Shown: positions 26,941 to 37,829, counted from the stretch's first letter. The stretch: DNA of 64,000 nt from Georgenia faecalis (GCF_003710105.1 NZ_CP033325.1:1054001-1118000); one strand, 5' to 3'. Numbers and translations are program-made. Notes: generated from the letters alone by a model not told the origin.

Positions 26941-27926
26941 TCAGATCCAGCCCCGGCGGGCGGCCTGCACGCCCGCCTGGAAGCGGTTCGCCGCGCCCAG
27001 GCGGGCGAGCAGCGCGGAGCTCCGACGGCGCAGGGTGCGCTCGGACAGCCCGAGCTCGCGGGCGATCGTCTCGTCCTTGGCCCCCGAGGCGAGCAACCCG
27101 AGCAGGGCCCGGTCCTCCCTGCTCAGACCGCGGCCGGGAACTTCGGCGCCGTCGAGCGAGTCCGCCCGGGGAATCTCGAACGACTCGGCCCACACCGCCT
27201 CGAAGGCCCGGCAGACGAGATCGACGATCGGGGGTCCTCGACGACGAGGGCCGTGGGGCGGCGCAGGTCGAGGGTCGTGCTCACGAGCGCGATGCGGCGG
27301 TCGGCGACGGCGAGCTTGGTGGGCAGACGGTGGGCGATGCGGGCCTGCTCGCCCAGCGTGGCGGCGTGGCGGAGATCGGCCCAGGCTCCGGGCCGCTCGA
27401 GGGACTCGGCGGCGTAGACGACGCGCCACGTGACCCCGCGGGCGAGCACGAGCGGCTCCACCGGGTTCTCGGCGGCGAGGAGGTAGGGCGGGCGGTCGAA
27501 CTGGAGGAACTCCTCGGTGACCTCGTGCTCGAGCCGGGTGTACCAGGTGCCGATGAGGGCCGGGTCGTCGAGCACGTGGACGCGCCCACCCGTCGCGCCG
27601 CTGCGCGCGCTGTCCTCGAAGAGGTCAGCGAGGTCCGGGATGGTCGACCGCACCCGGTCGAGCCGTGCGGCAGTGCGGTCGGTGAGCGCGCGAAGCGCGA
27701 CACGGGGGTCGACAGCCGCGTACCGGTCCTCCTCCGAGACGCGGTTCACCAGGCCGGCGGCCCGCAGCTCGTCGAGCACCGCCGAGGCGTCCACCCCGCC
27801 GAGCGGCACGTCGCCCGCGACCTCGGCGGCTCCCACCGTGCCGCGCGCGAGCACGTACCGGTAGACGAGGCGGGCGTCCTCGCCGAGGCCGACGACGTCG
27901 AAGCTGGTCTCCTCGGAGCGGGGCAC
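26941..27926 (-). pseudogene. TrmB/LuxR-type helix-turn-helix regulator, frameshifted
   Basis: Two overlapping frames make one protein of about 325 residues. The N-terminal part (from GTG 27926, VPRSEETSFDVV; GTG 27986 is also possible) carries a winged-helix-like DARLVYRYVLARG segment and a ligand-type middle domain. The C-terminal part has a LuxR-type HTH (LSREDRALLGLLASGAKDETIARELGLSERTLRRR). The frame breaks at the five-G run 27230-27234, where six would restore VEDPPIVDLVCRAF. The domain layout matches actinobacterial LuxR-like regulators with an N-terminal TrmB-type wing. It is either a sequence error or a broken gene. The target is unknown. Confidence 0.75.
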
Positions 27927-28006
27927 GCTGGCGACCGTACCGGCCGGGAGGGCGCCGCGGTGCCGCGGGCCGCGCGGCCCGGTCACCCGGGCGCCGGCGT
28001 CCGCGA

Positions 28007-28297
28007 TCAGGACGGCCTGCTCGCGATGCCGTCGAGCCAGAGGACGTCGGACTCGTCGCGGTGCGTGCCCGTCGAGCCCACGTGGGCGGCGTCGATCTGC
28101 GGGCCCTTCGTGATGACGTGGACCATGGCCATGCCATGGCCGCGCCCGAGGCCGTAGTCGGTCTTCAGCCAGTCGAGGATGACGCCCGCCTTGACCGCCG
28201 GGTCGTCGAACCCCCGTTCCTGGGCGAGCTCGAGCAGCTGGCGCGGGGTGAGGCCCGTCGCGCGCTCCACCGCGTCGAGGTACGCCTGGAAGGACAT
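28007..28297 (-). CDS. DUF4287 domain protein
   Basis: A 96-residue protein: MSFQAYLDAVERATGLTPRQLLELA, then FDDPAVKAGVILDWLKTDYGLGRGHGMAMVHVI, which is the DUF4287 signature. It has a perfect AGGAGG ribosome site. DUF4287 proteins are small, cytoplasmic and of unknown function, often near stress or DUF5655 genes. It is divergent from the MFS gene at 28493; the 195-bp gap (28298-28492) holds their promoters but no clear box. Confidence 0.9.
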   Translation of the reverse strand: MSFQAYLDAVERATGLTPRQLLELAQERGFDDPAVKAGVILDWLKTDYGLGRGHGMAMVHVITKGPQIDAAHVGSTGTHRDESDVLWLDGIASRPS

Positions 28298-28492
28298 GGT
28301 GGACCTCCTGAACCGGTCGATCGCGACGGCCCGCCCCGGTCGGCGCTCGCAGGGAGTGCGTCGTCCCGCGGCACGGTACCTGCCGGCCCCGCGCGTGTCA
28401 GTAGCCGTCGCGCGCACACTCCGCCCGCGCTCGGCCGACGCTGGTGTCCCGGGTGAGCCGTAGGCTCACGTGCTTGTGAGCAGGGCACGGGC

Positions 28493-29755
28493 ATGAGCCG
28501 GATCGGGGAGCGGATCCTTCCGCAGCGGCTGGGGACGAGCTTCCGGTGGCTCATCGGCTCGTCCTGGGTGAGCAACATCGGCGACGGCATCGCCCTCGCC
28601 GCGGGTCCCCTGCTCGTCCAGTCCCAGACCGACTCCGCCTTCCTTGTCGCCCTCGCGGCGCTCGTCCAGCGCCTGCCGTGGCTCCTGCTCGGCCTGTGGG
28701 CGGGCGCCGTGGCCGACCGGGTCGACCGCCGCCTCCTCGTCATGGGGGCCAACCTTGCCCGGGCCGTCGTCGTCGTCGTCCTGTGCACGTTCATCGCCAC
28801 GGGGCAGGCGAGCATCACGGTGGTGCTCGTCTCGCTGTTCTGCCTCGGGGTCGCGGAGGTCTTCGTCGACACGACGACGAGCACCCTGCTGCCGATGCTG
28901 GTCCAGCGCCGGGACCTCGGCACGGGCAACGCCCGGGTCCAGGCCGGGTTCCTCGTGGGCAACCAGCTCATCGGGCCGCCGGTGGGTGCCTTCCTCTTCG
29001 CCGCGGGCATGGTGCGGCCGTTCGCCGTCCAGGCGGTGGCCATCCTGCTCGCGGTGGGGTTGGTCTCGCGCATCGCGACGACGCCCGGACCGGTGCGCGC
29101 GAGCCGCACCCACGTGCGCCAGGACATCGCCGAGGGGGTGCGCTGGATCCTCGGGAACCCCCCGGTGCGCACCCTCGCCCTCGTCATCCTCGCCTTCAAC
29201 GTCACGTGGGCCGCGCCGGGCGCGATCCTCGTGAAGTACGCGCTCGACCACCTCGAGATGGGCGAGGTGGGCTTCGGCCTGCTCACCACCGCTTCCGCGG
29301 TGGGCGGGATGATCTCGGTGGCGGTCTACGGGTGGCTCGAGCGGCACGTCAGCCTCGCCACGCTCATGCGCGTGTGCCTCAGCCTCGAGGTGCTCATGCA
29401 CCTCGGCCTCGCGCTCACGACGACGGGCGGGGTCGCGATCGCCATCATGGGCGTGTTCGGCATGTACGCGTTCGTGTGGAGCACCGTCTCCAGCACGGTG
29501 CGCCAGCGCGCGGTGCCCACCGAGCTCCAGGGGCGGGTCTCGGCCGCCTACATGGTGTGCGTGTTCGGCGGGGTCGCCGTGGGTCAGCTCCTCGGCGGGC
29601 TCATCGCCGAGGCGTGGGGGCTCACCGCCCCGTTCTGGTTCGCCTTCGTCGGCGCGGGCATCACCCTCGCCCTCGTGTGGCGCCGCCTGTCGCACGTGGC
29701 GCACGCCGGTGAGATCGGGCCGGACGCCGCAGCGACCGGTCCGGACCCCGCCTGA
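28493..29755 (+). CDS. MFS transporter (MFS_3/EntS-like)
   Basis: A 420-residue major facilitator: FRWLIGSSWVSNIGDGIALAAGPLL is the usual first helix of the MFS_3 (enterobactin-exporter-like) group, with loop 2-3 AGAVADRVDRRLL and about 12 helices. The GNPPVRTLALVILAFNVTW segment starts the second half. The substrate is unknown; relatives export siderophores, macrolides or other drugs. Length is normal and the frame intact. It converges with the next gene with a 6-nt gap. Confidence 0.92.
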   Translation: MSRIGERILPQRLGTSFRWLIGSSWVSNIGDGIALAAGPLLVQSQTDSAFLVALAALVQRLPWLLLGLWAGAVADRVDRRLLVMGANLARAVVVVVLCTFIATGQASITVVLVSLFCLGVAEVFVDTTTSTLLPMLVQRRDLGTGNARVQAGFLVGNQLIGPPVGAFLFAAGMVRPFAVQAVAILLAVGLVSRIATTPGPVRASRTHVRQDIAEGVRWILGNPPVRTLALVILAFNVTWAAPGAILVKYALDHLEMGEVGFGLLTTASAVGGMISVAVYGWLERHVSLATLMRVCLSLEVLMHLGLALTTTGGVAIAIMGVFGMYAFVWSTVSSTVRQRAVPTELQGRVSAAYMVCVFGGVAVGQLLGGLIAEAWGLTAPFWFAFVGAGITLALVWRRLSHVAHAGEIGPDAAATGPDPA

Positions 29756-29761
29756 CGGCGC

Positions 29762-30469
29762 CTAGACCGCAGCGGGGCGGCAGACCTCGATCCAGTCGGC
29801 GGGCTCGAGCGGCGGGGCCTGCGCCTCGGCGCGCCGCCCGGCGAGCTCCTCGCAGAGCGTGATCGCGTCGACGAGCAGCTCCCGCAGCCGCGTCGCGGGG
29901 TCCGCCACGCACGCCGAGGCGATGCCGAGGGTCGCGCACTCGAGGACGGCGGCCCCGGGGTGCCGGCTGCCCGAGACGCCGGTGCGGGCGATGAAGGCCC
30001 GCGCCCACTGCTCGACGAGCGGCACCTGCTCGAACGCCTCCCGGCTGCGTGCCGTGAGCGTCCCCTCGGGACGGCCCTCGTAGACCGCGAGGAGCCGTTC
30101 ACAGGTGAGGATCCCGACGGCGAGCGCGCGCTGGTGCGACTCGGCCGCCACCGGCAGCGCCCGCGACGCGGCGAGCAGCGTGAGCTCGTGGTCCCACCGC
30201 GGGTCGGTGCTGCGCAGCCCGATGACCGACGGGATGAGCGGCGCCAGCTGGGGCCGGTCGGTGTCGTCGGTGAGGTCGTTGACCAGGCGGGCCAGGTGGG
30301 CCAGCAGCGGGTGCGTGCACGGCGGGCTGTCGCTCCACCGCTCACCCGCCAGGAAGGAGGCGAGCTCCATGAAGCACGCCCCCTTGCGAGGGTTGCGGTG
30401 CTTGCCCCGCGCCAGCATGGGCAGCATCTCGAACTCGTCGGTCTGCGTCTTCACGACCTCACCCCACAT
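29762..30469 (-). CDS. conserved actinobacterial protein of unknown function
   Basis: 235 residues starting MWGEVVKTQTDEFEMLPML, with GGGGAGTT 8 nt before the ATG. The segment GACFMELASFLAGERWSDSPPCTHPLLAHLARLVND is recognisable as a recurrent actinobacterial unknown. The rest is helical, with several Cys (CTH, CERL, CATLG, CVAD). There is no signal peptide or membrane helix. It is divergent from the aldehyde dehydrogenase gene. Function is unknown. Confidence 0.8.
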   Translation of the reverse strand: MWGEVVKTQTDEFEMLPMLARGKHRNPRKGACFMELASFLAGERWSDSPPCTHPLLAHLARLVNDLTDDTDRPQLAPLIPSVIGLRSTDPRWDHELTLLAASRALPVAAESHQRALAVGILTCERLLAVYEGRPEGTLTARSREAFEQVPLVEQWARAFIARTGVSGSRHPGAAVLECATLGIASACVADPATRLRELLVDAITLCEELAGRRAEAQAPPLEPADWIEVCRPAAV

Positions 30470-30573
30470 CGGTGTGAACTCCCCGTAGGCACGAGTGTGA
30501 GCCGAGTCACGGGCATCCCGCAAGGGGAGGGGGACGCCTCGCCGCGCGCGGGCGACGGGTGTTCACTCGGAGG

Positions 30574-32077
30574 ATGAGCGCACCGCACGACACGGCCCGG
30601 GCGACGCCCCGGACGGCCGACCTCCTCCGCACCGTCCCGACCGGGCTGCTCGTCGACGGGACCTGGCGCCCCGCCTCGGGCGGTGACACGTTCCCGGTGA
30701 CCGACCCGGCCACCGGTGAGCTGCTCGCCGACGTCGCCGACGCGACCCCCGACGACGCCCTCGCCGCGCTGGACGCCGCGCACCGCGCGCAGCGGGACTG
30801 GGCGCGGGCCGCGCCGCGGGCCCGCTCCGAGATCCTCATGACGGCGTTCCGAGCCGTCGTCGAGCGGGCGGACGACTTCGCCACCCTCATGACGTTGGAG
30901 ATGGGCAAGCCGTTCGCCGAGGCGAAGGGGGAGGTGACCTACGGCGCCGAGTTCCTGCGCTGGTTCGCCGAGGAGGCCGTGCGCGTCACGGGCCGGTACA
31001 ACACCGCGACCGACGCGGGCTCGCGGATCCTCGTCCTCACCCGCCCGGTCGGCCCGACGCTGCTCGTCACCCCGTGGAACTTCCCGCTCGCCATGGCCAC
31101 CCGCAAGATCGGGCCCGCGCTCGCGGCGGGGTGCACCGTCGTCCTCAAGCCCGCGCAGCTCACCCCGCTCACCGCGCTGCTCCTCGCGGAGGTCCTCCAG
31201 GACGCCGGTCTGCCGCCGGGCGTCCTCAACGTCCTCCCCACCTCGCGGGCGAGCGACGCGACGGGGCCGCTCCTCGCCGACCCGCGGCTGCGCAAGCTCT
31301 CCTTCACCGGGTCGACGCCGGTGGGCCGCACTCTGCTCGCGGCGGCGTCCGAGCACGTCCTGCGCACCTCGATGGAGCTCGGCGGGAACGCGCCGTTCCT
31401 CGTCTTCGCCGACGCCGACGTCCCGGCCGCCGTCGACGGCGCGATGTCCGCGAAGTTCCGCAACATCGGTGAGGCGTGCACGGCCGGGAACCGCTTCCTC
31501 GTCCACGCCGACGTCGCCGAGGAGTTCACCGAGTGCCTCGTCGAGCGCGTGCGCGCCCTGCGGATGGGCCCCGGCCTCGAGCCGGACGTCCAGGTCGGCC
31601 CCCTCATCGAGGCCAAGGCCGGGACAAGGTCGCCGGCCTCGTTGAGGACGCCGTCGCGCACGGCGCCCACCTGCTCGTCGGCGGCGAGGTGCCCGACGGC
31701 GGGGCTGGTTCTACCCCGCGACCGTCCTCACCGGTGCCGGCGAGGAGGCGCGGATCCACCGGGAGGAGATCTTCGGCCCGGTCGTCTCCATCACGACGTT
31801 CACCGACGAGGCCGAGGCCGTCGCGCGGGCCAACGACACCGAGTACGGCCTCGTCGCCTACGCCTACACCCGCGACCTCGACCGCGGCCTGCGCCTCGCG
31901 GAGGAGCTGGAGTTCGGGATGCTCGGCCTCAACTCCGGCGTCGTCTCCAACCCCGCCGCACCCTTCGGTGGCGTGAAGGAGTCCGGGGTCGGGCGCGAGG
32001 GCGGCCTCGAGGGGATCAAGGAGTACCTGGAGACCACCTACGTCGGCATCGCCGACCCGTACCGCGGGGCGTCCTAG
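30574..32077 (+). pseudogene. succinate-semialdehyde-type NAD(P) aldehyde dehydrogenase, two frameshifts
   Basis: Across three frames the sequence gives a full-length (~500 residue) aldehyde dehydrogenase close to succinate-semialdehyde dehydrogenase. The segments are TPWNFPLAMATRKIGPALAAGC, FTGSTPVGRTL, Glu268 (MELGGNAP), catalytic Cys302 (GEACTAGNRF), EEIFGPVVS and PFGGVKESGVGREGG. The first break is near 31619-31623 (a missing C in AAGGCCGGGAC); the second is in the G run 31701-31704. Both are single-base losses in G/C runs. It would oxidise an aldehyde to an acid in the cytoplasm. ATG 30574 follows GGAGG directly; GTG 30559 is an alternative. Probably intact in reality if these are sequence errors. 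Confidence 0.85.
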
Positions 32078-32081
32078 CCCC

Positions 32082-33565
32082 TCAGCCGGTGCGGTCCTCC
32101 CCGATGGCCGCGCGAGCGGGCGACCCGTCCGCGCCGGGCGGTGACGTCGCGGGGGCGGCCTCCGCGGCCGTCGTCCCGGGTGCCGCGCTCGCCGTCGTCT
32201 CCTCCACCGGCGGCGCGGAGGCCCGGTAGGTCTGCGACAGCGCGCGGTAGACCGGCGTGCGGAAGGCGATGAGGGCGGCGGCCACCATGACGAGGCTGCT
32301 GATGACGAAGATCAAGGCGATGCCCCGGCTCTCGCCGTCGCCGAGGAACGGGCGCAGGCCTCGCGCCCGGCCTCGGTACGGGCGTACGGGATGACGACCA
32401 GCTCGGCGACGGGGGCGATGGCGAACGCCGTGATGGGGGCGGCCGCGGTCTCGAACGCCATGGCGAAGCCGAAGACCCGTCCCTGCCGCTCGAGCGGGAC
32501 GACCCGCTGGATCACCGTCTGCTCGGCCGCCTCGACCGCCGGCACGAGGGCGAAGAAGAGGAAGAGACCGGACACGAGCAGGATCCCGGACTCGCGGACG
32601 GTGAAGCCGGCTCCGACGACGCCCATGCCGGCGACGACGAGCAGCATCGTGCGCATAGGGTCCGCGCCCAGGCCGAACCGTGCGATGAGCGCGCCGCCGA
32701 TGATGAAGCCGGTCGACGCGAAGGCGAACACCAGGCCCCATCCCTCCACGCTGAAGATCTCGAGCCCGTAGGCGTCCATCAGCGCGATCTGCACCCCGGT
32801 GATGAGGTTGTTGAACGTCGAGAAGATGATGAGGGCGAAGAGCCCGGAGGCCGCGCGGATGACGCGGATGGAGCCCCGCAGGTCGATGGAGGCGAGGGCG
32901 TTCTCGGCGGGCGCGGCGACGGCGCGGTCCTCCGGGAACCGGATCGTCAGCAGGTGGAGGAACGTCGCGGCGGTGAGACCGAGGGCGATGAGGAGCGTCG
33001 CGCCCATCCCCAGGAGGCCGACGGACAGGCCGCTGAACACGCTCGTCACGATGAACCCGATGCCCTGGACCGTCCCGACGAGGCCGTTGGCCTTCGCCCG
33101 CCGGTCGTCCGGCACGAGCATCGTCACCGTGGTCGACAGGGCGATGTTCCGCATGTGCTCGATGACGGCACCGGCGAGGATGACGACGCCGAAGGTCCAG
33201 AACCACGGGGCGCCGAGGTCGGTGATCGTGGCCTCGGGCAGCAGGAGGAACATCGCCGTGGCGACCGAGAAGGCGAGGAACGTCAGCGTCGTCGACAGGC
33301 GCATGACGACGAGCTTGCGGTGGTGGTCGACGACCGTGCCGAAGAAGATGCTGCTGAACGACACGAACAGCATGTAGGCGCCGCCGACGAGGCCGGTAGC
33401 GAGCACGGAGCGGGTCTCCAGGTACGCCCAGAACGTGAGCGCCCACCACAGGTAGCTCGTCGTCACGTTCGCCACCGCGGTGTTGACGAGGACGTGTCCG
33501 AACGTGCGCATGGCGGTCGAGGGCGGTGGGGTGGGCGGGGCAATCCCGGCGCCTGGTGCGGTCAC
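32082..33565 (-). pseudogene. MFS transporter, C-terminal frameshift
   Basis: A GTG start with AGAGGA 8 nt upstream. About 10 helices are read to VVIPYARTEAGR. Then one base is missing (CC at 32359-32360 on the plus strand, where CCC is expected) and the frame moves to the last helix (GIALIFVISSLVMVAAALIAF) and a Pro/Thr/Ala-rich tail ending at 32082. As read, the protein stops at 32312 without its last membrane helix. It is similar to MFS_3-type exporters; the substrate is unknown. Its end converges with the aldehyde dehydrogenase with 4 bases between. Confidence 0.82.
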
Positions 33566-33736
33566 GGCGCGGTCCTCTCATGGGTGGCGAGCAGTACCCC
33601 CGTGTAGACCGGCCCCGGCCCGAGAACTCACCGGGGCCTTGCCGGACGGGGCGTCCGTGCGCCAGCGTGGTCGCGTGACGTCTCTGACGCCGACGGCGGG
33701 CACGTTGCGGGGGCGCGGGTCGCCGGGGCCGCGCCG

Positions 33737-34168
33737 ATGACGGGCGCCCTGTCGCCCCGGCTGGCGCGCGTCGTGGACGCCCTGCCGCTCCGGCCGGGCC
33801 TGCGGGTGCTGGAGGTCGGGGGAGCGCCGGGCGCGGCGGCGCGCGAGGTCGCCCGCCGGCTCGGGCCCGACGGGCACGTCCTCGTCCTCGACCGCTCGGC
33901 CGCGGGGATTGCGCGCACCCGCGCGACCTGCGCGCGGGAGATCGAGGCCGGGGTGGTGTCGACGATGTGCGCACCGGTCGAGGCGTTCGCGCTCGTCCCG
34001 GGGACGGCGCTGTTCGACCTCGCCTTCGGGTGCCGGGTGGGCGCCCTCGACGGACGCCACCCCCACCTGTACCCACCGGCACTGGCAGCGATCGGGAGAG
34101 CCGTCATCCCCGGCGGCACGCTGTACATCGACACCGGGTCACCGCTGACCGCCGTCGCGCTCAGCTGA
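33737..34168 (+). CDS. small SAM-dependent methyltransferase-like protein
   Basis: 143 residues with a class-I methyltransferase core: RVLEVGGAPGAAAREVARRLG is the SAM-binding glycine loop, HVLVLDRSAAGIART the acidic strand end, and RAVIPGGTLYIDTG the later strand. It is shorter than usual (no C-terminal substrate domain), as in some actinobacterial class-I methyltransferases beside transporters. The substrate is unknown. It is divergent from the MFS gene (171-bp gap) and converges with the surface fusion gene across a hairpin. Confidence 0.75.
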   Translation: MTGALSPRLARVVDALPLRPGLRVLEVGGAPGAAAREVARRLGPDGHVLVLDRSAAGIARTRATCAREIEAGVVSTMCAPVEAFALVPGTALFDLAFGCRVGALDGRHPHLYPPALAAIGRAVIPGGTLYIDTGSPLTAVALS

Positions 34169-34179
34169 CGGCCGGCGGG

Positions 34180-34222
34180 GTCCCGGCAGCGGATCTGCCC
34201 GTGTGTGATCCGCTGCCGGGAC
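34180..34222. terminator. 16-bp perfect bidirectional hairpin
   Basis: The arms GTCCCGGCAGCGGATC (34180-34195) and GATCCGCTGCCGGGAC (34207-34222) are exact complements with an 11-nt loop, lying exactly between two convergent stop codons. No T tract. A very stable terminator for both genes. Confidence 0.75.
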
Positions 34223-34225
34223 GTC

Positions 34226-37200
34226 TCAGGTGCCGCTCACCGCGCGGCGTCGCACCGCGAACGCGGTGAGCGCCCCGGCGAGGAGCAGGACCGCCGCCCA
34301 CGGCGCGGCCGAGCCCCCGACGCCGGTGTCCGGCAGCGCGCCTCCGGGCCGCGTCGGGCTGTCCGTCGGGTCGGTCCCACCGGTCGGCCCGTCGCTCGGG
34401 TCGGCTCCGTCGCCCGGGTCACCGGTCGGGTCCACCCCACCGGTCGGCTCGTCCGTCGTGGGCGGGTCGGTCGGGTCGGTGGGCGGGTCCGTGGGGTCAG
34501 TCGGCGGGTCGGTGGGGTCAGTCGGCGGGTCGGTCGGGTCGGTGGGCGGGTCGGTGGGGTCAGTCGGCGGGTCGGTGGGGTCGGTCGGCGGGTCGGTCGG
34601 GTCGGTGGGCGGGTCGGTCGGGTCCTCGCCCGGCACCAGCGACACGTCCGTCACCTCACCGGCGACGATGGTGGCGACCACCGGCGCCGTGCCCGTGTCC
34701 TCCACGGTCTCCACCCGGTAGCGCCCGGGCGCGAGGTCGAGCACCCCGAACCAGCCCGAGCCGTCGGTACGGGCCGCGACCGGCTCCCCGGCCGTTCCCT
34801 CCACGGGGACGAGCACGACGTCGACCTGGTCGGCGACGTCGCCCGAGGCGAGCTCGACGCGGCCGGACACCGTGCCGGTCGTCGGCTGGGTCTTCCACGT
34901 CATCTCCGGCACGACGGCGTCCTCGGCGAAGACGTCCGCGCGCAGCGCGATGGCGAGGGCGTCGCGCTCGGCGTCCTTGACCGCGCCCGACGGCGAGGCG
35001 TTGGCCGTGAGCGAGGGGTTGGCGTAGGAGTACCCGCTCCAGCCGTCGAGCCCGAGCTCGACGATCTGCTGGGCCTGGGCCACGGAGTCCTCGACCTCGT
35101 TGAGGTAGAGGGCCGGGCCGGAGACCGCGTGCCGGTCGCCCCGGTACTCCACGAGCGCGGCGTTCCACTCGGCGAACATCTGCGCCTGGTCGGGCATCCA
35201 GTTCCGCTTGTAGTTCATCGCCGTGATGGTGTCGATGATCCCCTCGTCGAACCATCCCCTCCAGTCCTGCAGAACCTCTGCGTAGGGGCGGGTGCCCTCC
35301 CAGCCCTCCTCGTAGCTCGGCGGGCCGAAGGAGTAGGTGATCCCGTTGATGCTCAGGCGGTCCTGCGGGTCCACCTCGTACATCGAGACGTAGATCTTGC
35401 GGACGAGGTTCGAGACCTGGTCGCGGCGCCAGTCACTGAACTCGGGGTCGTCGGGCGCGGGACGGTCGGTGCGGCCCGTCGCGGCGGCGAACCGGGAGAG
35501 CGAGAGTTCGGAGTAGCCCCAGTCGTTCTGGGTCTGCGTAGCGTTGAAGTCGGGGTAGCGGATGTAGTCGAGGTTGACGCCGTCGACGTCGTAGTTCTCG
35601 GTGATCGAGGCGATCCCGTCGACCATGTAGTCGACCGCGTCGGGGTGAGCGGGGTCGATGTAGGTGTTGTTCCCCGCCCGGTCGTCACCGTTGACCTTGA
35701 CGTTGAGCCAGCTGTCCGCCCCCTCGGCGTCGGGGCCGTGCTGGTTGTACGCGTGCTCGGGGTCCGTCGGCGCCGTCGCGGAGTTCCACAGCGTCGTCGC
35801 GTTGACCCAGGCGTGGACCTCGATCCCGGCGGCGTGCGCCTGGTCGATGACCTCCTCCAGCGGGTCGTACGGGGCGGCGTCGATGCCCGCCTGCGTGCGC
35901 GGGAAGGCCGAGTCGTTGCAGAAGCAGTCGAACCGGCGGCCCACCTGGACGACGAGCGCGTTGGCGCCGATGTTCTGCGCCTCGCTGACGAGCTCGCTCA
36001 CCTGGGCGGGGGAGTAGATGCCCTCGTTGAAGGCGTCCACCCAGTAGGCACGGAACTGCTCGACGGGCGCGGTGTCGACGGGCGTGAGGCCGTTCTCGGC
36101 CACCCGGTACCAGCCGTCGGCGGTGATGGTGGCGGCGTCGGAGGTGAGCCAGTCGTCGAAGAGCCGCTCCGCGCCGGCGGTGACCGTGATGCGGTCGAGG
36201 TAGACGCCGCGCCCGGCGGTGTTGGCGTCCGTGACGTAGCGCAGGCGGACGGTCACCTCGCCCGAGAGGTCGCCGAGGGCGAAGTCGGCGTCCCACCAGC
36301 GCCACTCGCCGTCGCCCGCGACGGTGCCGTCGCTCTCGCGGACCACCGTGCCCGCCGTGAGGGTGCCGTCCAGCGGCACCCAGGTCTCGCCGTCGTCGTC
36401 GGAGGCCTCGACGTGGAGGAGGTCCGTGGGCTCGGTGTGGTACCAGAGGTCGAGCTCGAGGTCGGCGCCGTCCGGGGCGGTGACGTCGAAGGTGAGGGTG
36501 TTCGTCAGCTCGTCCCCGATGCCGGAGTACCACGCCTCGTCGCGGCCGAAGCCGGTCACCGGGGTGGCGAGGCCGGCGGCGCGGGCGACGGCGCGGCGGG
36601 CCGGGTTGATGCTGCCCCAGGCGCGGCTCGGGTGGACCCGGTTGGTCATGAGGACGGCGATGGTCTCGGTCCGCGGGTCGATGACGAGCGAGGTGCCCGT
36701 GTAGCCGGTGTGCCCGGCGCTGTCCGCGCTGGTGAGGACGTCGTGGTAGAACCCACGCCTCGAGCTCCGGCCCGAGCCCGCGGTGGTCGGCGCCGAGCTG
36801 GCCGGTGTAGTCCTGCATCATCTCCTCGACGGTCGCCGCCTCGAGGATGCGGGCGCCGTCGTACACCCCGCCGTTGAGGAGCATCTGGCCGAAGACGGCG
36901 ACGTCGTCGGCGGTGGAGAACACCCCGGCGTGCCCGGCGACGCCGTCGAGCGCCCAGGCGTTCTCGTCGTGGACCTCGCCGTGGACCAGGCCCCGGTCGG
37001 GCGTCGCCTGGTACTCGGTCGCGGCGATCCGCCCGAGCAGCTCGGCGGGCGGGTTGTACATGGTGTCCGTCATGCCCAGGGGGCCGGTGATGTGCTCGGC
37101 GACGTAGGCGTCGAGGGTGAGCCCGGAGACCTCCTCGACGATCTTGCCGAGGGTGATGAGGCCGAGGTCGCTGTAGACGTAGCGGGTGCCCGGCGGGGTG

Positions 37201-37829
37201 GCGAGCGCGACGTCGTAGACCCGCTGCAGGCTCGCCTCGGCGTCGGGGGCGCTGTAGAGGTTGACCCACGCCGGCAGGCCGGCGGTGTGGGTGAGGAGCT
37301 GGGTGAGCGTCACCTCCTCCTTGCCGTTGGCCCCGAACGCGGGCAGGTAGGAGGCCGCCGTGTCGTCGAGGGCGATCTCGCCGTCCTCGACGAGCTGCAT
37401 GACCGAGACGGCGGTGAAGAGCTTGGACAGCGACGCGATGTCGAAGATCGTGTCGGGGGCCATGGGCACCCACTCCTCCGCCGGGAGCTCGGTCGTCGCG
37501 TCCGCCCAGCGCAGGGCGTGGCCCGTGCTCGTGCGGTCGACGACGACGCCCTGGGCGGCGACGAGGGAGACGGCGCCCGGGTAGAGCGGGTTCGGCTCCG
37601 TGTCGAGGCCGGCCTCCAGGGCGGGCTCGATGGCGTCGAGGAACTCCTGGGTGAGGCCCACCTCGGCGGCGGTGCCGTCGCGCAGCGTCCGCTGCGGGGC
37701 GTCGCTACGGTCCCAGCCGAGCGAGACATCGCCGACGGCGGTGGGGGCCGCGGTGTCGGCCGACGCGGGCAGGATCGCCGCGGTCACCGTGACCGCGAGG
37801 ATGCTGCCGAGGGCTAGCGCTCGTCTCAT
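34226..37829 (-). pseudogene. wall-anchored beta-lactamase-fold hydrolase fused to a GHL10-type glycosidase, one frameshift
   Basis: A ~1200-residue secreted fusion. The signal peptide has GGAGGAA just before the ATG. The class-C hydrolase has Ser133-x-x-Lys136 (SLSK), YSD, and HTG (the last in the second frame). A beta-sandwich follows (TFDVTAPDGADLELDLWYH), then a GHL10/DUF187-type glycosidase barrel (AYWVDAFNEGIYS, VDGVNLDYIRYP, ITAMNYKRNW), an Fn3/carboxypeptidase-regulatory-like domain, a stalk of about eight DPPTDPT repeats and LPDTG with a membrane helix. The frame breaks at 36752-36754, where removing one C (plus strand) restores AWFYHDVLTSADSAGHTG. It likely trims peptidoglycan or surface glycans. 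Confidence 0.82.
34450..34625 (-). repeat. 21-bp tandem repeat coding DPPTDPT
   Basis: About eight copies of a 21-bp unit inside the surface fusion gene, encoding the Asp-Pro-Thr stalk that would carry the enzyme through the cell wall. The copies differ by single bases (GTCGGT/GTGGGGTCAGTC). Such tracts change length easily by slippage. Confidence 0.85.

Noticed and set aside
34450-34625. Regular repeats as a CRISPR array
   Set aside because: The 21-bp units are directly adjacent without spacers and encode a DPPTDPT stalk in frame.
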